DNA of 64,000 nt from Mycteria americana (lineage: Eukaryota > Chordata > Aves > Ciconiiformes > Ciconiidae): the NCBI RefSeq assembly GCF_035582795.1, contig NC_134368.1:7231501-7295500 (forward strand). The letters are read 5' to 3'. Under the pieces are notes generated by a model. The model was not told the DNA's origin. It ran no database searches and saw only the letters and a list, made by a program, of their open reading frames with translations. This document shows positions 31,396 through 44,320 of the stretch, piece after piece (position 1 is the stretch's first letter; the number at the start of each line of letters is the position of its first letter). Position numbers and translations under genes: made by a program.

Positions 31396-34300
31396 ATACA
31401 TTGTCTGGTAGATTTTTCTCATTGTAATCCTGATTTTTAGTTTAATTTAGGAAACACAGAAAAGCTGCAATATGCAAAATTGATAGCTAGCATGAGGCTG
31501 CTTTCTGCTTCATTCACTCAAAGTAATGTACAGAAGGAATGTTAGAATGAAGCTAAATTTGTGATCCAAACAATACCCTGAAAAATCAGTAACAGCTTTG
31601 TATTTCCATTTGAAATGTCATGTCACCAGACCTTCATTCACAATATGGATTTACGTTATTGTGGCATGAGCACTGATGTCCTACATATGTGCAATTAATT
31701 GAGAAACTTAGATGATAGCGTTCAAGCTCTTGTGTTGATCCCAGGACTCTCAGATGAGACGTTCAGTGAGCCACGGACACTGGAAATGCATCAGTCTCTA
31801 CAGGGCCTGGGGCTGGCAGGCTGCCTAAGAGGAAGAGAGGAATTGCAATGTCTGCCTGCACTGTGCAGAGCTGGGGTTGTGTAGAGGATTTGAAGCCTGT
31901 GTGATATCTTACTGAAAGTTGCTGGATTGAGTAAATACAGTTAAATTCTGAAAAGTGATCATTTAAAAGCAATTTCTTAACACACCCTTTAGTATCTGTC
32001 TTACTGCCTTCAGGTTGCAAGAAAGCTTTTTCTGAGCCTTGATGTGGGATCTGAAAGCCATCACGCTGTTGGTTTGCACCACTCAGACTGCACTTTCCAC
32101 TGGGTTAATCTGTTTGTAGAGGCACCTGCGCTGAGCTGCTGCTCTCGGTATATCTGCCTAACTGAAACTTTCTGTTGTGGGTTGTTGTGGTGTGGGATGG
32201 AGTAGAGACCAGGGCCCTCAAGCCTTGAATTCTGTCTAATTTGTCTTAGTTTTAGTTTTGCGGGTATAAGAAGCAAGTTGAAAAGCCCTCAAAATAATGT
32301 AGTCTACTTTTATTTTTTAAAGATTTGTGTTTTGTGGTTGATTGCAATCTTTGGATTTAGATTTTTTCCGCTGCTGATAAACTTATAAATCTGAGTAGTT
32401 AGCATCTGAGCTGTCAAGAAACTTAGTCCATCCTCTAACAGACAAGTTTAACTAGATACATATACAACTAAACAAAGTTGAGCAGGAGCACGTAGGTGCC
32501 ACTAACAATTCATTGGTCAAGAGTCTCAGGAACCTGAACGCAGAGGTCCATGGAGATTCAGCTTTAAGTTTAAAGTGTACGTAGGGTCCTTGTTCTGGTC
32601 TCCTTTTCTAATCTCCCCTGGTCTTTGTTTCAGGCTGATAATGCCTCTGCTTTCTTCAGTGGCTCTTTTTCCTCACTCAGGAGTTACATGCCTTTCTGTG
32701 TCTTTCCAAGGACTCTTTCCCTGGCTTGCTTTCTTACCCCCTGCTCGTCTAATGAGGGAGTCTCAAGTCACACATTAAGAACTGCTTTTCTCATTATTTA
32801 CTTGGGAAGAGAGTGGATTCAATCATAACTTACTTATGCTAACTGTTGATGACAGTTGTGAGCTGTTGTAAACTGACAACTGCAGGCTGCTTGTCTTGTC
32901 CTACAGTGTAACTGGGGAGGTTTTTAAGCGCTCTCTCCTGTGCGTACTCCTTGCTGTGGGAATAACGTGGGCAACGCTGCAGTGTGACTCCCATGCAAGA
33001 CAAATAATTACTTTCTCTTCTCCCAGGACACCTAGTTTAGCAAACCTTGGGGCGCTGTAAGATCTCTTTGATATTTCTGCCACTCTGGCAAATAGGGCTG
33101 TACAAATATGGCCAGTGTCTTTCACAGTTATTAGTAAGGAACTCTTGCTCCAGTACGGTCCCATACACCTCCTTTCCTTAGGAAGTCAGTCTAAGAAAAC
33201 AATTAGACCTCCAGCAGGTGGAAAGGCCACGGTGTAGTACTCTGTACACAGGGAATAGACTAATTGAAGGGAAATAAGTACCAGTTTACTTGCTTTTGAA
33301 ATAAGAGTTGCACTTTTGGAAGTCGGGAGGAGATTAACAGCTCTGAAAATATGGTAAAAGCATGAGTTGGCAGAACAGGAGATGTGTTTGGTTTTTTCAG
33401 TGATCATTCCCAAATCTGTACTTGAACTCCATACCCTCCTCACCCACCCACTGGAAAGTGGTTGCGCAAACTGTGTAGAATAGCTCTAAACAAAGTTTCT
33501 TGATATCAAATATGAAAGATAAGATCCCAAAAGAAGTGTTCTTGCCATATTTTGATTAAACAATGATTAATCTATGATGTAAATGCTGCGAATGAGACAT
33601 AGCGGATTCTCCTCTAGCAGAAGTGACTTAACAGCTCCAGTTTAGATGAGTGATATCCAGTTTTCTAAGGTCATAAATAATGATTATTGTTTGTGTGTTT
33701 CCTGATTGCCTTGTTCCTAGCCTTTCACATTTGTGCCAATAGTTATCTACATACTAGATATTTTAAAATGCTAGGCACAGAGATTGATGACTTTATTTAC
33801 CCTTTACTGTAAATACGTCTTTTTTCACTTCTTAGTAGCAAAGGAATCCACACTGTCTGTAATGAAAGCTAATTCTGCTCATCTGTTCCTCCCATTAAAA
33901 CTACCAAAGCATTACAAGTCTGATTTGAGAACAGATTAAATCACAGATCTTTCTGTCACATCTGAGGAGATAGACTTGCAGTTCTGACTGGAGACCCCCT
34001 GGAGTCAATGGTGTTTTATGCAGGTATGAGGGTTCCTCTGTGAAGGCCCAAAAGCACTGTCTCCTCTTTCAGTAAACCTGTGTGCTGCTTGGCTTTGTGA
34101 AAGAGCTGCTGTATATGAAAAAGGCAAGTTAAAACTGTGTGCATGTAGCTGAGCACAAAACAAGGTTAGAACTGCTGTTTAAAGCTGGGCTTAAGTGAAG
34201 ACTCCTGCATTTCAATTTTGGTGCTCTCCATGGTTGGTTGGTTCAATTTTGGCGCTCTCCAGATCGCCTGGATCAAGTACTGAATTCTTCCAAGGCCTCT

Positions 34301-37300
34301 TTTCTTCAGCTACAAATGGTGCAGAAGGGGACTCTGGCAGATTTATCCTGCCATGATGTGTCGCTGAAGCAGACTGCTGTTGCCAGTTTCCCCTCCTTTC
34401 TCCTGAAGGTTACTATCCCTGGGACATCCTTGTGTCCCTGCATCCGCTATGCTCGTTCACAGGCAAACAGATCAGCTTAAGCTCTCCATAGGGGCAGCTG
34501 ACATTAGAGGGAGGCAGGGCCACCCTTCTGCTGGAGCAGGAATAACAAAAAATGCCTGAAAGCATTGGAGTTGCTTGTTCAATGAACATGCAATAGAGCC
34601 TAGATGCTCACCTCTGAAAGCAGCTGTCATGTTCAGTGTCCTATGAAGAGTGGTGTGAATGTGCTGTTCTGCAAAATACTGTCACTTTTTTGTAGTTTGT
34701 TTTCCTTTTTATGACTTTTTATACTTTGGTTTCATGACTGCCTGCAGTATGTGAAAAATTTGTAGTGAGATTCTAGTGTGAGGTCTGTCTGAAAAAAGCC
34801 ACAACTGAAACAGGACATCTCTTTCTGCGTCCTGTGAAGTGAGCAGAAAGTTGTTTTCACGGTGGAAGGTTCTCATCTGAAATCTTGCAATAAAAGGGAG
34901 AACCACTGAAGTCGCCTTGCATGCCCTGAACTCAGGCTGTGGTTTCAGCAAGGCACACTGGGAATGCTAACACCTGGCAAGTTAACCCTGCCATTGGCCT
35001 ATGAGACATATCCTCGTCATATCTAACTTGCTAACTTGTCTAAGCATATTTCTATAAAGATTGAAAGGCATTCAACTGAAATCTGTGTTAATCACCTGAA
35101 TGCAATGCCTTGAGCTGCATCTCAAATTTACCATGTATCTGTGGAATCAGATTACAGTGTAAAACTGTTGTTTGAGCTAGTTAGAGGACTATTACAGTTT
35201 AATTAAAGGTATTTTTTTCAGCATAGAGCTCTTGGCCAGCACCGCCATCCAACAACACAGAAGCTGACAGCGTGCTTAATGGCTGTGTTTATCAGCCAGA
35301 ACACCAAGATGAAAGCACCAGGGTGAGGACTGGAAGATTTGGATTCTCTTTCCAGCCTTTCCACAAGCTGCTTCTGTGATTTACAACATGCCAGGAACGT
35401 GGTGCCAGATGAGCTCTTCCAGCTGCCACTTTTTTAACCTTAACATGTTATATAGCTTCTGGTGGTTCTTCACATCCACTGGTGGAAATGACCTGAGGGA
35501 GGAGGTTACAGCCCTGTCAGGTCTGCTGGTGTCCTTCCAGCTGTACCTTTTTCGTGTCCTGCTTATATTTTGAGAGTGAGGTGGTGAGCAGCCAGGCACA
35601 GTGTCTTTCTAACCCCAACCAGCTGTAGCAGTTCTTGACTATACCCTTAAACTGGTGATGAATGCAGGTATCACAAAAATGGGTCACAAAAAATGAATAA
35701 ATAGGAAACCATAAATAGGTACAGGGCCATAAATCTGTCTGTGGTAAAGCTTTGGAAAAAGAGCAACAGTGTTCCTCATCTCGAAATAAGCTACTATCCT
35801 TTATTTCAAATAGCTCGATTTACAGCTGAAAGCAATGAAGTGCTATTTCAGCCAGTTATTTCTGGCAGAGCAAAGGTTGAGGCATTGATTCCTATTGAAC
35901 TTTAAGAAAATTTTGTTTTGATTTCAGAGAGCTGCAGCAAACTGCCTGTCCAGCTTTGCTCCTAGGTTTGCACTCAGAATCACTCCTGTGCCAGGGTATA
36001 AGACTGGGGCACAGGCATAAATCTCAATTTCCACAAGTCGCTGACACTTCCACAAGTCTTGAACACCTGCAGGAGCCTACCTTGCACAATGGGCCGAGTA
36101 CCACTTGTATCACAGTTGGACTTCATCGTAGGATTGATACTCAACAACACCAGGCAAAAACACAGGTCCTCAGGTCACAAACCTTTTCTTCTTGCATTGA
36201 CGGGCTCAGGTCCTTGCTATTTCCATACTTAAGACATGAAAGTTTGAAATAAAACCGGAATCTCACTGGGGGGAATGTGAAAGAAGTGGTACATTGTTGG
36301 GGTTTTTTCCTCTGAGAGCTGTGGGGAAAACTGAAAATCTCTGTGTGTGGGAGGGAGGGGAGATTTAAAAGAAACCTTTAAAATGAAGTAGGATTTCTTA
36401 GAATTAACAATGGAACTGTTCACTGCAACGTTCTGAGCACTAACCTAACAAACAGTTGAAATAAAGTTGTTTTCCCCAAAGCTTAATGCTAGGCATTTCC
36501 AAACGATCAGGATTATAAATTCAAGCTCCACAGGCTGAACCACAGTTATCGATAATATGCTGTATGAGAAATATATTGACCGTGATAGCTCTTGCTCACA
36601 GCTAAGCTTTTTCCCTCAAATGTTTCTTTTGAAATGAGTCTCTATCGATGCTGTTTCTGAGCCACAGTGGCAAAACCTTCCCTTTCGTAGTCAGCAGAAA
36701 TGATCATTTCTATTTCTTTTCACTCCCCCATGTCAGTGATACATCAATGGTTAATAACACATTGAAGTACCATGGTGTGTATATATATACACACAGGTTC
36801 TCCTCGGAGTGTTAATCAAAACTCTGAAGTCTGTATCCTTACATTCATTTGACTTCATGTGCAAATGAAGCCTGTGCCCCGAGAGCACGATGGGAGAAGC
36901 TCTGGGGGCTTTCTGCATCAGCTCCGTTCTTTCCTACCCTGCCTTCAGCCTTTCTGAAATCCATCTCATGTGCTTAAAAAAAAAAAAAAAAAATCACTCT
37001 GCCTTGCTCAGCTTCACCCCAGTAACGCTCCCTCTCTTGCTTTGCACTCCCCATCTTGCTGCAACACCAGGAGACCAGCTGCATCACTGTCTGGTCAAAT
37101 GAGTCACCCGGGCAAGGTAGTGTGTGACCACTGAAATGTGAGACGTCTCAGCAGCTTGCAGGATTTGGCTCTTTTGCTTACTTCTTAGAGGTCGATAGAA
37201 GTTTTGGTGTTGTAGCTTCATGCAAGTCCAGGTCAAGGGACCATGCAGGATGCACTCAGCTCACATGGGTTTCTCTCGGACAGCACCTAGGCTTGCCTTC

Positions 37301-40300
37301 AGCAGCAACATCTGTGCATGCACTGACGTTCCTGGGCCAAATAGCTCATGTCAGTGTTGCCCATGATGCAGAGGCCTCAGGGCCCCTTGGGAAGGCACCT
37401 TTTGCACCTGTATTGTGTGTAGCAGTCAAGTTTGAACGTGCATCAGCAATTCCTTCACGTAAGCTCCTTCCCTGCTCCAGGCTGTCATGCTCAGGGTGGA
37501 AAAGGATACCTGGGAAGCCAATGTGAAATCAAGACCATGATAGTGGAGTTGCATCCTACAAAGCAACATGAGACATAAAGCCTACCCCTTCAGGTTTATA
37601 TAAAGTCTGGGGTTTGGGACCCTCTGTCAATGGTCAGTAGTTGGTATTGCTGGCATTTGTGCCTGTTTAAGCGCTTACAGAGCTGTGATATTTTTTGAAA
37701 ACTCTCAGGATGAGTGTCTCTTCCCTGCTAAGTTATTTCATGTCCCTGTGTGAGGGTATCTGCACTCACAGCCTAAAGCAAGCACGTGCGACGTACTTGT
37801 TTCCTTAGAATTGCCCTCAAAATGAGAGGATTGTATGGAAGGGGCTTTGCTTTAAGAAAAACCCCTCTCAAAGCTGAGGCAGAAGGTGATGCCAGCTGCT
37901 TTGCTGCCTGCCTTCTGGTTTGTTTACATCTCTTTTTATTCTTCTTTTTTCTAGCTCGGCAAATGAAGAAATCAGACCGCACACACCAGCCACACTCATT
38001 TAGGAGCGCTGGTGTGCCGACCCGGGCGCTGTGCCTGCGGTGAAGGTGTTGTGCTGCAGAGCCGGCACACTGCCTGCCGCACAGCTGCAAAAGGGGGCTC
38101 GCCGGGCGTGGGGTACGTACGCCGGTGCACAGCTTGCCTTTCATCTTTCCGCTCCACGCTCAAAACAGCAAGAAGCACCAGCTGGTGAAGAAAAGGAGGT
38201 TGAGACAACACCCGCAAGCTGGTGTCCATCTGAACCTCCACTGTGTAGCCTTACCTGCTCTCCAATGCTCCTCTCATAGCTACGTCATCTTTCGTTATGA
38301 TTCTGCTGCTCCGCATTAGCCCTGGCAACTAACTGAGTTAAGATTTTCGGTCAGGTTTATGAACAAGCACGAAGGAAGTGAGGACAGACATACCACCACT
38401 GTTGTGGCAGTACTTTCTTGTTCATTTGTGGATGTACTGTTGAGGCAAATAAGTCTTTGGGGTTTTTTTTCTTTTTTTAGCAATGTTTTATAGAGTATTC
38501 TGATGCCGTTTGCTTAGGCAAACATAGGCAAGCAGGCATCGTTGCAGCATCACTGCAAGATTTGCTAATGGAGAGCAAGGATAATGCAATGGGAGCCCCC
38601 CAGTCAGATGGATTTCTAGTGTTTATGCTTCAGAATATGCTCATGTGGCCTTTGACAAGTACAAAGCCTTCCGAGGAGATCATCAAATGAAGCCTAGGCC
38701 AGCGTTGTCTAAGCACTCTTGAAAGTGTTAATAAATAAGCATCTATATCCCCTTGTAGGCACCTCAGAAAGGGGTTTAGTTTTGAGAACAGCTGACTACC
38801 TGCTGCTCAGTAGCACTAGGAATCAAAGACAGTCCAATGAACTGTCTAAAAAGAGATTTGGGTGTCTTGTGTTAAGCCTCTAGGTTTGAAGCTTCTGATC
38901 TTTAATCAGTTTAAGGGTGGCTGTGGAAATGCTGCAGTCATTAAACTACCTAATGGCGCTTACTGTTCGTTTACTTCCTCAGGGAAAGTGTAAAGGTCGG
39001 TGTCTACCCTCTGTCCCTTGGGACCACTTGCTGCATAAGCCAGGGGGGCTTGTCTCTCTCCCCACTGAACAACACTTGGCTCTGACAGTGAGGTGAGTCG
39101 GTCTTTGCTGCTTGCCTCTGTCCCCAGTAATGCCTGATCATATATGGGTTTCTGAAAATATTTGTGTCAGTCCTGTATACACAGCCAAAACACGTTTGTC
39201 TTACAGAAAATACGCTAAGTGCAGAGAATATTGCTATGCAAGCCTGTCTGTGTCCTTTGAATGTGCTTGGAAGGATGATACTAGAATAATTTGCTGGAAT
39301 TGCATGAAAAAGCTAAACAAAGGGTTATATTAAAGTACTGACTGCATATTGCCAATGATACGGAATTTTTACTCCCATTTTCTTTTCTTACTGTGCTGGT
39401 ATCAGCCAGGACCTTCATTAGCATACTGGACAAGCCTTCATCTGTTTGAGGGGTGGAGAGGGGGAGATACATACAATGCAGGGGGCTCCAGCCATTACTT
39501 TTATCCCTGCACTCTTTGTGACCATGCATGGACCAGTGCAGCGTCCATGGGCATACAGGGGACAGAGCCCATCTGGGCAGATGAGGTGGGAGGGCCAGGC
39601 CTGTAAATCTGTGTCCAGCTGCACAAACAAGTTATCAGGAGACAAAATAGGGCATGGTTTGCTGGCCAAACGTGTACTCTTGTCACAGGACCAGTATGAG
39701 TAATGTACCTCAGTTTGATTGAGGGAGAAGTCATTCTGTGCACACCCTGCAGTACAAGCCTGGAGAGAGCAGTTTCCACGGAGCAGCCGATGAACTGTAA
39801 ATTCACACCATCACTCACCTCATAGAGCCGTGCCCTACAGCTGCTTCCTGCTCTCAGATCAGGTCAAAAGGCATATCCACCATCACTCGTGCAGATATCG
39901 ACAACTTCCCGTGCCTCTCGATAGAATAAAGCCTTGCATTACTTCTAGAGATGCTAGAAGAAAGGGAAATGTAGTTGAAAGTTTAAGGGGGATGTTTTTT
40001 CCCCCATATCTTCTAGCCTGCACTATTCCAAGTAACCTCGTGTCTTTCTGTTCTCTTTCCAGGTACCTGTGACTCTCATCCACTGGTGAAACTGCTGAGA
40101 GCAGCTGGAGGAACAAGGGCATTTTGATTGCCCCATGCTGTAGAAGGCCTAATTCTTAATTACACTGTCTTATGTTAGCTTTGCCAAACTCAACAGTTGT
40201 GCCAATGATAGATCTCTCTCAAAATTGGAAATTGTTTCCATTGTGTCTTTTCAAGAAAATGAGTAAATCCGTCAGAATTCCCTGCATTTCCCTCCACGGG

Positions 40301-43300
40301 ATATAACTTCAGTCATTTCACCACTCCTAAGAGTAAACTAACTCCCTACTGAGTTATTCATGACTCCTTCTCAGCCAGGCTGATGTATATCTGCTCGCTT
40401 CCTGAGTCTGCTGTGAGGAGTAAATCAAGCGTCTCCCTTCATGCTGAGTGCTGGCACATCACAGAATTTCTCTGGGACTCCACAAAGCAGAAAAAAATCG
40501 ACACAAGCCAGAATCTGTCCCACATCCCAGATGAGCTACCCAGCTTTTTAGCTCTCAAACCAACTCTCCTCATTGTGCCTCTGAGCCGTGATGCTCTTCT
40601 TTATTCCGCCTCCTAAAACTCATTTCTTCCATCCTGCCCATACATAACAAATAGTGATGAGCCAGGATATAGCACACTGCACTATATCACTGTCTGATTG
40701 TATCACTGTCCCTGGGGCTTTCTCGCTCTTCCCTTCTTACTGTTCTGCTATACTGGGTCGTGTCTGCAGTAAATTTAGAGATTGTAAATAGTTCACAGCT
40801 TCTCTGTGAATCACCTGGTGTGCTCTGGGGTGGAGTAAAATGCTTGGGAGCAAAAGGAACTGGGGGACAGCTTGCCTAGCCACTAAGCAGGGCTGGTAGG
40901 AGTAAAACGTTTGTTCTCAACCGTAAGGGTATCTTATGGAGGGGTCACAACCGGAGCATTGCAGCAGAGAGTCTAGTGCTGTATCGAGACTGAGCCCTCC
41001 AGGGTATCAATCTGCCAGCTACTACTTTTGCTTTTATAGGATTCCTTTGATGCGCAGTGGCTTACAAAATGCAGGAGGTTTGAAGGACATCGGCACTGAG
41101 AGGTTCTAAGCCAGATGAATCCCTTCTCTGTGAATACAAGTACAAGTACTTGTACTTCAAGTACAAGCCTAGCCAGGGGAAAACCCAGGCTCAAATTCCT
41201 GCTGCATTTGATTTGAGCCAATGTGGGATGTATAGGTTCAGGGTAGCCGTTAGGTCTTCACCCCAGGACTGGCTCTGGAGGTGGCCCCATGCAGCCACGA
41301 TCCAGATATCTCCATGTAGCCCCTCACCTTTGCTTCAGACGAGATGGAGACTCTCTGTGTCTGCTCACATGGAGTGAGGACCTGCTGTGGCACCTCCACG
41401 TGGCTGCAGGGCACGTCCCAAAACTGGCAGGATCCTCTGCAGCAGCAGGAAAGGTCCATCACACCAGGTACCCGAGAGAAATAACAGAGTATCCCTGCAG
41501 TCTCATGAGACATATCCAGAGGTAAGCAGATGGTCTGCGTGGAGAACAGGGTCCTTGGATTAAATTATGTGTTTGGTACCTTCCTGACCCTTGTGGGCTC
41601 TTTTTAGACTCTCCAGAGGATCCCAGCATGTCTGGGGTTCCACCAAGGCTTATTTTTACATCACTTGTTCCACCTGAGTCAAAACTGCTTCGCAGCAGCA
41701 TCTTAGCCCCTAGTTTTTCAAAAGTTAATCTCAATTACTGCCACAGGACTAGACCAGTGGGGCCAGTGACCTGCCCACATTGATCTTCACAGCCTGAAGC
41801 GGAGGCAGCCAGGCTGGGCTAGCTCTGAAAACTGCCTCTTCGATCTACCTAGTTGGAACTGAGGAAAGCTGGTGCGTTGCAGATGGGTTGGGGGTTTCCA
41901 CAGGCCACAGCTTGCATGCTCCGCACAGGCAGACTCCCCTCCGCTCCGGAGCAGAGAGGACAGGAACAAAAATACCAGGAAATAAATACGATTCTGTTAC
42001 CCATTTGGCTTGGAAAAGCAGGCAAGTTTAGGTAAAATCCTTTATGGAATCTACTGAAACCACTGGAAAAGCAGAAAAAAACTCTGCCTCAAGGTCGTGC
42101 CCCCAGGCTGCACCCAAAGTCTATCGCAGCCACAGCGATACCGCTGCTACCGTGAAAACAGCCCTCCTCAGTCTGTGGTGATAAACAAATGACACTAAAA
42201 GGGGACCATAGTTTTACAAACTTTCCAAGCCTACGTGCACCGTGTGCCGGCTCTGCAGAGGGCAGCGGCTCGTTGCAGCTGCAGAGGATGCTGCTGCCGC
42301 GTCCGGCAGCCGTGCAGGGCTCCGCATTCCGCTAAAACCTGCGTGTAGATGTAGAAACCCCTTTCCCTATGGCTATACCATCATCCTAGGGCTAACCCCT
42401 GCTGTGCCACACTGTCCTGGTGCAAGTTTAGGACTGAAGAGTGGATAATGTGAATTTTCCGTGGTTCCTTTTTCCCCTACAGGCTCCCAAAACAGGCTAG
42501 AGGGGTAAAGGCTTTGTATAAAAGCGTAATTATTCACAGGGAAATTAATTCTCATGAAACATGTAAGGTGTTAGCAAGTAAGAAAGGTGCTTTAAGCAAA
42601 ATAACCATGTGTTTTCTGTGAGGCTTTGTTATGGGTAAAATGAAGGGAGCAGCAGAGCGTAGAGGGCACCAGGCACCGACCCTTTCCCAGGCGGGTTGGA
42701 GGGCTGGGGGGGGAGAGTTCAACCTCCCGTCCCAAGGGTGAAGGGGCTGTTTTCATGGTGCTTGGAGGGGGAAAAAGGATTTCTGTGTTTTTAGACAGTG
42801 ATTTTTTTTATTCATGTTTCCATGAGCTCAGTTATAATGTGTGCTCCTTAAAGAGAAGTGTCTTTATCCAACCCATACACTGAAGTTTCACTTTTCTTCA
42901 AAAAAAGTATGCTGTGGCAATATGCCGTTTCTTTGCACCTCCCAGCTGGGTGATTGTGAAAAGTGGGGGGGTTTTAACTCATTTCTTGAACTAGCCCAGC
43001 AGTTCCTGCTGGGTTAAAGGCCAGTTCTTTAATCTTTTTATTTCAGCCTGGATTGCAAAGGGCTTTTTGTCTGCATACCCCCCCCCCCCGCATTCTCAGA
43101 GAGAGCAGCACCTCTGAGATGAGATCAGATGCATGGGCTGGCAATGAGGTGGTTGATTTATTTTTTGAAATTGCCAATGGTTTTAAATCGTTTGAGACTC
43201 CCTATGTATATTTTAAGGCTCCTTCTGGATTCAGAGGCAGGGGGGTGATGCAGGGTGGGAGAGGCAGAATGAAAGAGGGGAGTGGGTGTGTGCTCAGAGC

Positions 43301-43498
43301 CCCACCTTCAGCCCAAGGCAGAAATCTTTGTGTTTCAGTGAATATTCTGCAGACAAAAAGCGAGTTATTTTGACCTATAAAAGGGAAAAAAAAACCCACA
43401 TCTTTTCTTTTTACCAGAATTTCTCTTTACTAGTGTAGCCAAAGTTACAAGCCTGGGTAGCAAGTAGCTGAGCAGGCAGTAATTGAATAGATGGTCCA
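31396..43498. other. Intergenic region, no gene recognised
   Basis: About 12 kb between the zinc-finger gene and the endogenous retrovirus. Apart from a solo LTR at 32.4-32.9 kb, I recognise no coding exon or RNA gene. A CpG-rich patch lies at about 37960-38130. An A18 run is at 36976-36993, and two perfect 20-bp palindromes are at 36775-36794 and 41138-41157. A short direct duplication (TCAATTTTGGYGCTCTCCA, twice) lies at about 34214-34262. C-rich runs occur just before 43090. Confidence 0.6.
32431..32904 (-). mobile_element. Solo LTR of the same family as the provirus at 43.5-53 kb
   Basis: About 475 bp aligns end to end by eye with the LTR at 43499-44155 once the CR1 insertion there is ignored. 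Shared landmarks in order are CTCTAACAGACAA, 'TGCTTTCTTCAGTGGCTCTT' (against 'TGCTGTCTTCAGTGGGTGCT'), GAGTCTCAAGTCACACA (against GAGTCTTAAGTCACACA), CTTATGCTAACT and CAGGCTGCTTG. Orientation is the same as the provirus. There is no internal coding sequence next to it, so it is a solo LTR, presumably left by LTR-LTR recombination. It differs clearly from both proviral LTRs, which points to an old insertion. No convincing target-site duplication was seen. Confidence 0.8.
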
Positions 43499-44155
43499 TG
43501 CTCTAACAGACAAATTTTATTGAGTACTACAACTAGGCAAAGCAAAGCGGTGATGTCCAGGCTCCGAAAACAAGATCTCACCAATCCGTTGGCCAGACGT
43601 CCTGGGAGTCTTGGGAACCCAGAGATGGTTGCTGCAAAGGTCTATGTGATTCAGCTCCTTTAAGTCCAAGGTGATTACAGGGTCTTCCGTTCTGCTCATC
43701 TTTTATTGTCTTTCCAAGTCTTTGAGACTGGTAACACTTCTGCTGTCTTCAGTGGGTGCTTTTCCACGCTCAGGCGTTACATTCCCTTCTCTTTCCTTCC
43801 AATCACACTGTCCTTGGCTTTCCTTATCCCGTTCTCTGCTTAAGGAGTCTTAAGTCACACAAGAGCAGCTTCTTCACATTAGCATTTGGGGATGGGAGGT
43901 TCAAAGACAAGTTGCTTATGCTAACTCTTGCTTTTTTACTGTGAGGGTGATCAAACACTGGAACAGGTTTGCCCAGAGAGGTTGTGGAGTCTCCATCTGT
44001 GGAGACAGTCAAAACCCAACTGGACACAGTCCTGGGCAATCTGCTGTAGGTGACCCTGCTTAAGCAGGGGGGGTTGGACTAGATCATCTCAAGCGGTCCC
44101 TTCCAACCTCAACCATTCTGTGATTCATGCCAACCACAGGCTGCTTGGCCTGCCC
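43499..44155 (-). repeat. 3' LTR of the provirus, interrupted by CR1
   Basis: On the minus strand this is the LTR downstream of env. It shares GATCTCACCAATCC, the GTCCTGG...GTC segment, GATTCAGC.CCTTTAAG and the TTATGCTAAC block with the other LTR copies. A polyadenylation signal AATAAA is at 43516-43521 on the minus strand. Roughly 190 bp of CR1 sequence lies inside it, so the LTR proper is about 465 bp, close to the solo LTR length. The right boundary is placed where similarity to the solo LTR fades. Confidence 0.82.
43938..44126 (+). mobile_element. CR1 LINE 3' end inserted in the 3' LTR
   Basis: Plus-orientation CR1 tail: GATCAAACACTGGAACAGGT, GCCCAGAGAGGTTGTGGAGT, GGTTGGACTAGATCATCT, CCCTTCCAACC and the terminal ATTCTGTGATTC. 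It is flanked on both sides by LTR sequence that is continuous in the solo LTR at 32.4 kb. It therefore inserted after the provirus and gives a relative date. Confidence 0.92.
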
Positions 44156-44320
44156 TCCCCTCCCGGATGGCCCTCTTGTAACAGAGGAGGCCATCCCTCA
44201 CATCAAGGTCTGGTATGGCGTGTGTCCCCACCGCTCAACGCCTACTGGGTTGCAGCCAACAGCGGAGCTAAAAGTTCTTCTTGGTGGCAAACACAGAGGC
44301 CAACCCAGTCTTGCCCTTGA

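Noticed and set aside
37786-38319. Possible small gene over the CpG-rich patch
   Set aside because: Frames are short, unrelated to known families and overlap on both strands. Only the CpG enrichment is reported.
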